Shown: positions 55,021-64,000 of the stretch, piece by piece | Layout: each line of letters begins with the position of its first letter | Numbering within the stretch: the first letter of the stretch is position 1 | Assembly (NCBI GenBank): GCA_001792895.1 | Contig: MARA01000029.1 | Span: 124,001-188,000 of the forward strand | Direction of reading: 5' to 3' | Source: Lentinus brumalis | Lineage: Eukaryota > Basidiomycota > Agaricomycetes > Polyporales > Polyporaceae | DNA length: 64,000 bases | Position numbers and translations under genes: made by a program | The notes under the pieces: generated by a model | Told to the model about the DNA's origin: nothing | Seen by the model: the letters and a program-made list of their open reading frames with translations, nothing else | Database searches by the model: none

Positions 55021-58000
55021 TTATATGTAAATTGGCAGAGTGGGGTTGAGGCCACTCCACTCAGGGCCCTCCACGAAGTCCTCCTCCTCGATGAGGAACT
55101 CCTACAGCATATTCGTCAGCAGAATCCTTACACAGACGGGGCGATGCGAAGACATACCATGGGGCACTCGACGAGCGCACCGCGCACCTCCGAGAGGCGT
55201 TCCTTGATGCGTTGAAGGGTGATGTCGGGCACGACGTGTCCAGTCATAACATCGGGCACGTAGGCCTGCGAAGGCAAGCGTTAGCACTCCGATGTTCCAA
55301 CGCGGATTCCATCACACAGCTTACATCGTAGTCCTTCCACTTGCGGATGAGGTTCGTGGGCACGGGGCGGAATACCTCCGTGAAGATTTCGCGGTTCTTG
55401 CGTGCAGTGTTGTTCCACAGGTTGATGGTGTCGTCGGAGAGCGGGTCCGCGACCGTCTGGTCCTCCGGCTGGTCTGTCTCGTCATCGTTCGGGTGGGGCG
55501 CCGGTCTCATGAACGAGTCGGGGCGGTCGTTCTCCGTGCACCACTGGGGCCGAATGAGACCAAGGTGCTCTGCATAGGGGTCAGCTCCCGAACACTAGCA
55601 TGAAGGAAGGCGGCGAACCCCGGTAGAGCTTGCGACGCAGTGTCGCGGCAAAGCGACCCGCTTGGTACTGCTGACCGTCCATAACAGTATCGATCATGTC
55701 CTCGTCCTCGACAACAAGCGCGATCTCGGAGTCGCCGTCACCCTGACGTACACACAATCAGCGAAGCGCCTCAACACGGTATCGCGGAAACAGACCTTCT
55801 GACTACGGTCATTCAAGTTGGCGGATCCCATCTTAAACACAACGATCAGTATGGCGCGCCCTTCCGGCCAGTGTCAAGACTCACGATCACACGCCTATCA
55901 TCCACGATCATGACCTTCGAGTGAATGTACAGCAGCTCGGAAACGTAGGCGGCGCGCTCCTCGTCCTCAGTCCCAGCCCAGCGTTCATCGAACAGACTCG
56001 TGCTGTCATGCAACATGTGTTGCACCACGTTGTCCGCGACGTCCTCGTCGCTGCGGAGCTCCTGCGCGGCATTGCGCCAGCGGTCGATGATCTCGCGAGC
56101 TTCTTCCACGGTGGCAGGCATTGGGTATGTTTCCGTCTTGAGCTCGGGCTTCTTGCCGGAGGTGGTCTGCTCCGCGATCATCTGGCCCGTGGGGATGGAG
56201 ACCGACACTTCCTTCGGGTCCTCGATACCTTCACCGCTGCCGACCCATATACGGCCGAGCGCGACGTTCAGCTGATGGAACGTTACACCGCTGCGCTCTT
56301 CGATCTGCTTCATGAATGAACCTGCGAGGCGGACAGTCAGCGGAGAGTGGAGAATACACATGGAAGGAGCACGTACCCCATGGCGCGTTGATACGATCGT
56401 ACGCGCGAAGGTGGTAGAATCGGATGAAATCGGACCTGTCGTAAGCTCTCGTGAGCACCAAGCGGGACGCTACGTGAGGAAGCACCTACGGCTCGTAGCC
56501 AGCCTTGCGGATTTCCTCATAGATACTGTGTCCGCCGCGATTGATGGTGCGGTACTGGGCCGCCATGATCGTCTTCACAGACGACTCGTCCTTGACTGCG
56601 CGCAGGGTCAGCTGAAGTCCTCCCCGCAGCCGACGCCACTCACCTTGGCCAGCGAACCCGGGGACTTCGGGAATGACGACCACCACACGGAACTTCGTTC
56701 CCTCACGGCCAGCACGCACGATACGCTCGACGAGCGCCTTCGCGATCTGGTTCTGCACAGGGCCGCTGTCCTGGGTATTGGAGATGAAGAACTGGTTCTC
56801 TGCAACACTTGTGAGCCACCGCAAATACAAAATTGACTATCATCTACGTACCGATGTAGATGAAGTGCTCAGACTCGCGAATGAGCTCAATGTCTGCTCC
56901 AAGGTCAGATCGTATCCCCTGAGATGGCACGATACGTACAAGCGTTTTGAATGCTCCGCTCCGTGAGGACGCCATGGCTCCAGTCCGACACACTGCGTAC
57001 CACCTGCACCCGGCAAGTACCGCGGGCGATCGGCTCCTCCTTGTCATAGTCTTGAGTTTCGCTCCTGTTGAGGTGGAAGCGGTCTTTGAAGTGCTTGCCG
57101 ATGCCGTGCCAGCGATCGCGATTAGGGTGACCTGGGAGTGATAGGTCAGCTAGTCACAGTGTGGAAGAGGGCGTGTCCACGCACGGGCGACGGCTTCGTT
57201 GGGTGCGGCCTCGACATCGTGAGGAAGGGCAAGCCAGTCAAAACGGCTATGGCTGATCAGACTACCATCCGCATGCTCGGTGATAAGACTTACGTATTCT
57301 CGCGGTACTGTAGTCGCCGTACGTGTCAGTGAGCGTGCGTCGGAAGAAGTAAGAGCCTACATACCTTGCGCTTCTTTATCTCATTCCACCGCTCGACAAA
57401 GTGCTGGACGATGTCGAGCACGACGTCTCCAGTGATGGTCATGTGCACATCGTGCCACGGCATGCGCGCGCTCTCGACCGAACTGAGGCCATTGCTGACG
57501 TAGTTCGGGACGTTCTGGAAGTCCATGATGCGCGCGTTGTTGTAGTCTTGTCCGGGGAACAGCGTCGCGAACGGGTCCAGCGGGTGCACGTCCGCAAGCG
57601 GGTGCGAGTGCGTGTCCCACCGGCCGAAACAAAGGTCCAGTCCGCCGATGCACGCGTAGTGGTTGTCGACGACGACGACCTTCTCATGGTGCGACCAAAA
57701 TTCGACATCGTCTTTGCTGCCGATGTGGTCCGGGTGCCGCATGACAGCGATGTTCGGGTGCAGCGCTTCGAGAGTCTCCTTCGTGTGGTGCGAACTCATC
57801 GTCATGGTCTGCACAACCTCCTTGTACACCACGACGTAGACCTTCACACCCTGCTCGGCCTTGCGCTTGAGGACTCTGTCGATGCGCCATTCGGGGTACT
57901 TGGCCGGGGGGCGTCGGAGGTACAGCTCGGGGGTGAGCCACCAGTCCTAACGAAAGCTCGGGGTCAGTTTCGAGTCGAATTGCAGATTGAGGAGGCTGCA

Positions 58001-58565
58001 GGTGGCGCGTCATGACCATGGAGCGACAGCATCATAGACACCGGGGGGTGGTAGACAGGGGCACCACCGCCATCTGGCCAGGGGGTGGATAGCGAGAAAG
58101 TAAACGTACCATGATGAAGATGGCCTCCTGCGCCTTCTCCAGGAGCTCGGAGACAGCCCACATGTAGTCGTGGCCATCTACGTGCCTGCAAGATGTTTGG
58201 GAACACAGCCAGACGCGACGATGAATTATGGACGTACCACTTTACGAAGTTCTGCGCCCTTTGGACCGCGAACGAGTGGAACCGGTGTCCTGCCTGGATC
58301 TCTGCGCGGATCATGTCCGCCTTTTTCTCCTCGGGGTCATCGTGGCGACCTGTGGTCTGGTTAGCGTCGAAACTAGCGAGTTGGATGAGAAGGGTACGGA
58401 CGATCCGGGTCCAGTATGCCTGATTAGATTGTGCCAGTTAGCCAAACTCTACACTCAGGCCCAACTCAGCCCTGTTGACGCACCTATTGCCATCGCGCGA
58501 GCATGGCCAAACCCTTCTGGTACCTTGTCCACGATGCGCTCGAGCTTGTTGAGAAACTTGGACAT
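55021..58565 (-). CDS. Phospholipase D (Spo14/PLD1-like, short form)
   Basis: Roughly fifteen exons from MSKFLNKLERIVDKVPEGFG (ATG 58565) to a stop at 55021-55023. HKD motif 1 is WSHHEKVVVVDNHYACIGGLD with GLDLCFGRWDTHSH; HKD motif 2 is LYIHSKVMIVDDRRVI, then MGSANLNDRS. Other eukaryotic PLD blocks are present: DWWLTPELYLRRPP, PWHDVHMTITGDVVLDIVQHF, RFDWLALPHDVEAAPNE, NQFFISNTQD, HLRAYDRINAP, GDGDSEIALVVED, FRPVPTNLIRKWKDYD, and a C-terminal VRGALVECPM-EFL block. It hydrolyses phosphatidylcholine to phosphatidic acid and choline and acts at membranes in vesicle traffic and sporulation-related processes. No PX or PH domain precedes the catalytic core, as is common for this fungal branch. A 14-base mini-exon (57294-57307) encodes the residues after WNEIKKRK. 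No lesion was found. Confidence 0.9.
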
Positions 58566-61500
58566 GGTCGAGGTCGAGGATGTGGTGGTCAATGAGCAAG
58601 GGGATTCAGGCTTTAAGCGATGCGCAGGTGATAGTAACAGCCGCCGAAGTATGGATACGGGGCAGTGACGATGCCGCGCTCGCTTGGCGCTGCGACGGAA
58701 GCATCCTCTGCTCGACGGCGAACACGATGAGGAACATGTCGCGCGACGTGTTGCGCGATGTGAAAGAAAGGGAGCATCGCGCCGCCACTGCTGCGAGCAG
58801 TCGACGTCGGCGTACGTCATTGGTCCTTGCTAGCGGCCGTTGCCGACACGAACGCGCCCTCGCTCTCTCTCCTGCACTCGCTCTCGACGCTTGCTCGCTC
58901 TCTCCTTGCGCCGCTCTCGCCGGCTCTCTGTGCTTGGTCGCCCGTCTCGTCTCGCCTCTCGACTCCCGCACCGCACACGTCCGCCTGTGCACGCACGCCA
59001 CTTGCGCCCTCGAACGGTTCAAGGCACGCACACGCGCCCTCCGCGACTCGCCGTGCATGGGACACCCGACGCGTTCATGAGCACGCAATAGAACAAGGTC
59101 CGTCTGTATCCCGTACTCGTGCGTTCCCTCTCCCATGCCCGTCCTCTGCGCCCTCTCCCACGTCTGTTACCTCTCCCGTCGCTGCTACACCGCTGCACGC
59201 GTCCGCTCAGAATTCCGACATGTGTACGAGTACAGTCTTCAATACATACATTCCAACCCATGCCGCGTGTCTGTCAGGAGTCTACTCAGCACTCATCAAG
59301 CTGCAACATGTCGACATTACACTCACTGGCATCCAGTCGCCTGCCGTGTCGAGATGACGCCTATGCCGACGCTCGCAGGGCGGTGCGCATCTTGCTGCGT
59401 CGTGCTACTGAACCATCCCATCAGCTTCGACCATCTACACCGCGCGTACCACTCACCGCGAGCGCATGGAATGTCTTTCGAGCAGGAACGGCGGTCCGGT
59501 ACAGCTGCAGCACCCTCGCGAGTAAGTACAATCCTCACCTCGTACGAGAAACCGTGACGCGCAGCTCACCCTTCAATCTTCGCGTCCAGTCCCAAGCCTC
59601 CGAGCTCATGGCGTGCCTATGCGGCTGCTCTGGGTGTGCAAGTAACATCAGGACGACGCGTCCTCGTCCCGCGCTCTCTGCGTCGTAGAGCGGTGAGCAC
59701 ATACACAAGTCTGCAAGACGGGTGCTTACCAGGACGAGACTACCAGACAACGCCTGGCCGACGACATGCCGAACAGTCTGCGACGTCTGCGCTACGAGGG
59801 TGAGTACAAGCAGCAGTGCACAACATCGAGACGACGCACCGCAGGACAGCCTGAACGCACACGCACGGCGACGGCACAAGCCCACACGAGATGGTCACGG
59901 TAAGCAGCGCTCGTGCAAACGACCCTGCTAACTAACACGATCAGCCTAGCTTCGACACCCGGATAAAAGCACGAACCTCCAGCGTCCGGGCATCCAACCG
60001 ACAGCTTCAGACTGCCATCCCTGCAGCACCGAACGATGAGCGTGACGGCAAGAACGCGCAACGTACCGGAGGCGAGAGGATCGTGAGCGAAGAGATACAG
60101 CGACGGAGAGGACGAAACACGGCGAGCAGCACGCCCGAACGCGGGAGGACGCAGCCTAGACAACATTTCGGTCGGTACAAGTACGAGGCAGGGCACCCGG
60201 CTGCGGCGCTCACCTGGTGTCCGAAGGTCATGACACGCGCGACTCGGTCTCACGCACACAAGCACGCCGGTCGCCGCGTCCTCGTCCCTGCGTCGTACGA
60301 CTGTGAGTACCAGCACACGTTTCGGAGACGAACGCTGCTTACCGTAGGACGATCACTAGGGAACGCGGCGTGGAATCGCTCTGCGACATGATGGGTGAGT
60401 ACACCCACAGCACAGCAACGCAGAGACGACTCACCGCAGGACGCACAGCGACGTCAGTCCTCAGCGCACGATCACGGTGAGCAGCACACATGCGACTTGG
60501 GCCCGCGTGCCTCCTGCTGACGAACACAGTCAGCGTAGCCTTCGACCACGACAGCACTACGAGAACCACGCACCGTGCCAGCGTCCCGGCATCCAACCAA
60601 CACCACGACACGGCCGTACCTGCAGCACAGAACGATCAGCACGACGACAAGCACGCACAACACGGGGACAGCTCACCGGCCGTACAGCGAACGCCGAGAG
60701 CATGTCCAGAGCAGAGAGCAGAGGAAGACCGAGCCGACGACACAGCTCGCCCGGGCCACACGCGAGGGAACGCATCCCCCACACAGTCTATGTACCCCGC
60801 CCCTGCGCACGGACCGTCCGCGTCCAAACAACCCAAACAAACGCACCAACGGAACCCCCAACAACAAGTTCCCCGCCCGACCCCGGGAGTGCGGAGCCGC
60901 GTCTCGTCCGTCAAATTGACGATTGACGATGGCAATTTTCTCATCACGTATTACGGCGTGCGCTCGCTCGCCGCAGCAGCATGCAATTAGAAGCGCAAGG
61001 TCCCGGGCGTGTGCACGCTGATCGGGCTGGACCCTGGATCCTGGATGCTGGGTCCTCGCTCCGAGGAGGAGACGGCCGCCGCGTGCAGCGTGTTCTGCGC
61101 CGACAGCGAGAACGTCTTCCGACGGCGTGGCTGGCTGGGTGTCGAACGTCGAACGGCCAGGAGGCGGGAGTCGGGAGTCGGATCCAAGTGCTAGGTCCGC
61201 AGGTGCGGACGCACGCTCGTCGCTCGCCTCCGAGTCGATTGCGGCGACAGCGAGGCGAGAGCACGAGAGGCTAGAGCTCGGGCGGCGGTTTCACGAGGAA
61301 CGAGATGGCGGGGCCGCGCACTTACTCCGCAAGCGACGCACGCTCAGGCTCGGCGAATGGACTCGGGACGCCGGGGACAGCGGGACGGCATCGTGCACGC
61401 CTGCCATGCCGTTCGGTGTCTCTGGCGAGCGAGTTCGTGTCCTGCATCGTCTCGAAGCTGCTGAGCCCGCTGGCCCCTGGGACGCTCGCTGCAGCACCTG

Positions 61501-63169
61501 GCCGACCGCACGCCGGACGTGCACGCTCATCCCGAGGTACGAACGCGTCGGCCGGCACACAGCCGTCCACTGCACGTCGGGCGGGCTTGACATCTCAGGC
61601 CGACAGTCGGTGGCTTGCAGCGACGGCGATTACGGACCACACACGCCCAGAATAGGCAGACGTGCGACAGAAGCCCGAAGCCCGAAGCCCGCCGTGCGTT
61701 CCTCGTCCCCGCTCGATCGATCGTATCCAGTCCGTTGGTGCCGAGGGCGATATTGGAAGTCGCGGAGCCTGTGCGCCCTGCATCGTGGGTTCTCGCTGAA
61801 GCGAGCTGCGAGTGGCTCGCTGCGAATGCACTCTCGCAGGACGCAGGACTCGGACGCGTCGAATCGAGACGGACGAGACACGCGTCGTACACCAGGCTCA
61901 GAGCCCAAGATACTATGTAGCTACGGACGCACGAGCTGCAGTCCTCGGTACTCGTCTGCGAACCTCCCAGCCCGCCGGACGCGTTGACCGTGCAACCTGG
62001 AGCAAGGGCGGCGTTATGCAATAACGCGTGTGGATCGGTTCTTCGTCGTCCCGCCCTGACGCCGTCGGAGACTTCGCAGATGGACCGTAGCGAGATCATT
62101 GCGTCGGGTGCCTCTCCCGCTGTCTTGGGACTTACGTCGTGGGGAGGATCGCGTCTCGGACGTTGTCTGCGTTTGCATGTATGCTCAGTGTAAGTAGTAC
62201 AGCGTACATAGCGTGAATACATCGACTTGCCTCGTTCATAGCTTCCTGGGAGATACGAAAAGACGACGGAGGCGCGACACTTAACGGTGTGTCGTGTCCA
62301 TGTGTGGCCTGCTTCTCGACGGCGCGACGTCCGTCGTGTGAGCCTCGTTGCGGCCCAAGGAACTGGACTCGGATAAATGTAGTCGAACGATGGAAGGGTC
62401 CTTTCTGCGGCGAAGTTCGCGTGCCGAGCTCGTCCCTCGGCGACTTGCTTTGCTGGGGATGACTGCCAGACTGAGACTCCAATGGGTCGAGCACTCACTT
62501 GCAGTGCAGACATTGCAAGCTCTGGGAAAGTACTTACCTCCAAGGAGTCGAAGTACTACTGTACAGAGCGGACATCCTGCAAGCTCGTCGAGTGCATGCG
62601 GCAGCCGCAGCAAAGAAGACACGGCACCGCAGAGCGGACCGTGTCATGCTCGAAATAGGTCACCCGACGACCGTTTGAAACGCAGCGGAGCGCGAGGGTG
62701 TGTGAGAGGATTGAGTGAGTCTTCTCTCGGTTGCTCGGTGCCAGTTCGCCGCCATGCCCGCTTGTTCCTGAGTCCCGGCATGGGCGGACAGTCACAGTGC
62801 GAGCGTCGGCAGGTCAGTGAGCTGTTCCTAAAGGCGGCATGCTTGCGCACACTCTTGGCATGCACCGGTATACCAGGGAGGCTGGCATGAAGTGCTGACT
62901 GCGAGGATAAATTGCCATTAGTGACATGATACACAGGACATGCTGGAATGCACAGTATGTTTGCCATGTTTCACCCTGTAACCTCTCTCGCAAGGACCCA
63001 CATCGGGCCGAGTGTGTTTGAACTGTCCCGGGTCCATGGAAATGGTAGCGTCCAAGACGCAGGCGATCCGAGGGTTAACCTACAGGCAACGCGTCAGACA
63101 TAACCGCGGCGGCCCTATTGCTGCTTACCGCCGCTCTCATCAATCTGTCTGTTGAATCGCGATCAGCTC
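58566..63169. other. 4.6-kb gene-poor GC-rich region
   Basis: Many long open frames occur on both strands because stop codons are rare in this GC-rich sequence, but none has a recognisable domain, splice pattern or balanced composition (they are dominated by Arg, Ser, Pro, Thr and His). Contains the long-period repeat listed next. GGTAAGTACTTTC on the minus strand (near 62528) and GTAAGTAGTACAG near 62191 are also present. Confidence 0.5.
59694..60662. repeat. Degenerate long-period (about 0.6 kb) direct repeat
   Basis: Blocks recur in order with offsets of about 577-608 bases: GGTGAGCACATACACAAG../CTGTGAGTACCAGCACACG.. (59694 and 60302), GGGTGAGTACA..CAGCA with a downstream CACCGCAGGAC (59799 and 60393), and CACGGT(A/G)AGCAGC..GGCATCCAACC..CTGCAGCAC.GAACGAT (59896-60062 and 60473-60662). 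By eye the last block is roughly three-quarters identical. No terminal repeats or coding capacity are evident. Confidence 0.6.
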
Positions 63170-63175
63170 TATAAA
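63170..63175 (+). promoter_or_regulatory. TATA box of the right-edge gene
   Basis: TATAAA lies 60 bases upstream of the candidate ATG at 63230. Confidence 0.4.
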
Positions 63176-63229
63176 TGTGAGGCTTACGTGTGATCTGGAG
63201 CTCAGTGTGCGCTCGCACGAGTGTCTGAC

Positions 63230-64000
63230 ATGCATCTCCATGCCCATACCAAGGCTGGTCGGCCTGGACGCATTTCCCGCTGCTCGATGCACGCTGAGCT
63301 TCTGCGTCCGCTCACCGTCAAGCCCGCAAAGTCCGACTACGCAACAGGATGCGGCGAGGAGCTGGGGTACCTGCGAGCGTTGCTCAATGCCATGATTGGT
63401 GAGTTTAATGCGTCATATTCGCCGCTTGTCCGTCGTCTGATTGATGGCCAGCTCGTGAGACAGGCGTGCCGCATGCCAGGATGGCCTGGACTGCCCGAAG
63501 CTTCCAGCAGCAGATCTTCCTCCGCTTCGGCATGAAGGCCGTCGGGTGGCCGCCGGAGATTGTGTTCCGCAACCCAAAGTACCTCAGCATGGACGATGTC
63601 CGGCTGCTCATCGAGCTCTGCCATTCTGGCGAGCTCTACTTCACCGCGGCCTCCGAAGACGAGCTGGCAGCGGGTGAGCACGACGTTGCGCGTGCTTGTC
63701 CTGGTGCCCTCTTCCCGGCCCCAACTCCCGCCCTCGGGCGGAGAGACATCGGCAGGCAGCAGGTCCGGCGTGACGCGGAGGGGAACGTCGAGCCGAGGCG
63801 GTATGAGCGGAACGGGCCGAAGAGTGCAAAGTGGGTCGATGAGGAGGAGGCGGAGATGACCGGTGAGCCGAGTGCATCTGGCCCCAGGCCGATGATGTAC
63901 AAGAACCGCACGTGGTTGGCGTGGCACGAGCCCGGAGGATGGAGGGAGGCGACCGACGCTGATGTCAGTGGTTATGTTTCCTGGGGCGCAGCGCACCTGC
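63230..64000 (+). CDS. Hypothetical protein, truncated by the window edge
   Basis: Candidate ATG 63230 (MHLHAHTKAGRPGRIS) runs to a donor near 63399 after LGYLRALLNAMI. A second exon follows from about 63463 (VPHARMAWTARSFQQQIFLR, then FGMKAVGWPPEIVFRNPKYL and SMDDVRLLIELCHSGELYFT). A probable intron (GTGAGC near 63674 to CAG near 63754) leads to a charged stretch (KSAKWVDEEEAEMTGEPSAS) and MMYKNRTWLAWHEPGGW. The frame is open to the right edge. No family is recognised, and the start is not certain. Confidence 0.45.

Noticed and set aside
59694..60662. CRISPR-like or satellite array
   Set aside because: Only two long diverged units, no short identical repeats with unique spacers, and the genome is eukaryotic.
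61527..62543. 338-codon open frame on the minus strand
   Set aside because: GC-rich desert with open frames on every strand and an Arg/Ser/Thr-dominated composition; no recognisable protein.

Overview
The window looks like an Agaricomycete (mushroom-forming basidiomycete) chromosome segment. It is GC-rich, nearly every gene is interrupted by short GT..AG introns of about 40-85 bases, and the gene families are typical of that group: a spermidine synthase/saccharopine dehydrogenase fusion, DUF4246 proteins, F-box/LRR proteins, Crinkler-like proteins with a C-terminal kinase, and secreted proteins carrying an LTNAQRLSRGLPPNRPR-type motif. I saw no prokaryotic operon signals, no tRNA or rRNA and no CRISPR. 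Gene models were built by eye; most were checked by summing exon lengths for reading-frame consistency. Family names rest on motif recognition, not on database searches.

Layout. At 2.7-4.2 kb is a divergent G-protein alpha subunit (+). At 4.5-12.6 kb is a head-to-tail array of five paralogous small secreted proteins, all on the minus strand, two of them carrying inactivating lesions. At 13.6-15.4 kb is the first of three DUF4246 genes (frameshifted); intact copies lie at 24.7-26.5 and 44.7-46.5 kb. At 16.1-20.5 kb is a convergent pair of Crinkler-like genes, with a third, frameshifted copy at 33.7-35.9 kb. At 21.2-22.6 kb is an unrecognised gene. At 27.2-29.9 kb are a GH28 pectinase-like gene and a decayed fragment of a second. 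F-box/LRR genes sit at 30.7, 47.8 and 51.5 kb. At 36.1-39.0 kb is the SPE3-LYS9 fusion, separated from a quinate/sugar MFS transporter (41.0-43.5 kb) by a divergent promoter region with a CRE palindrome and a TATA box. At 49.4-50.1 kb is a non-autonomous TA-flanked transposon. At 53.3-54.7 kb is an unrecognised coiled-coil gene, at 55.0-58.6 kb a phospholipase D, at 58.6-63.2 kb a gene-poor GC-rich stretch with long-period repeats, and at the right edge a partial gene.

Housekeeping-like genes (phospholipase D, SPE3-LYS9, the transporter) are intact. The accessory families (secreted array, Crinkler-like, DUF4246, GH28) are duplicated locally and show many single lesions. I see no co-regulated pathway joining them. 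The most notable signals are the three Crinkler-like proteins, in which nuclease-like and kinase motifs have decayed in opposite partners; a G-alpha whose catalytic residues are substituted throughout; and the secreted-protein array.
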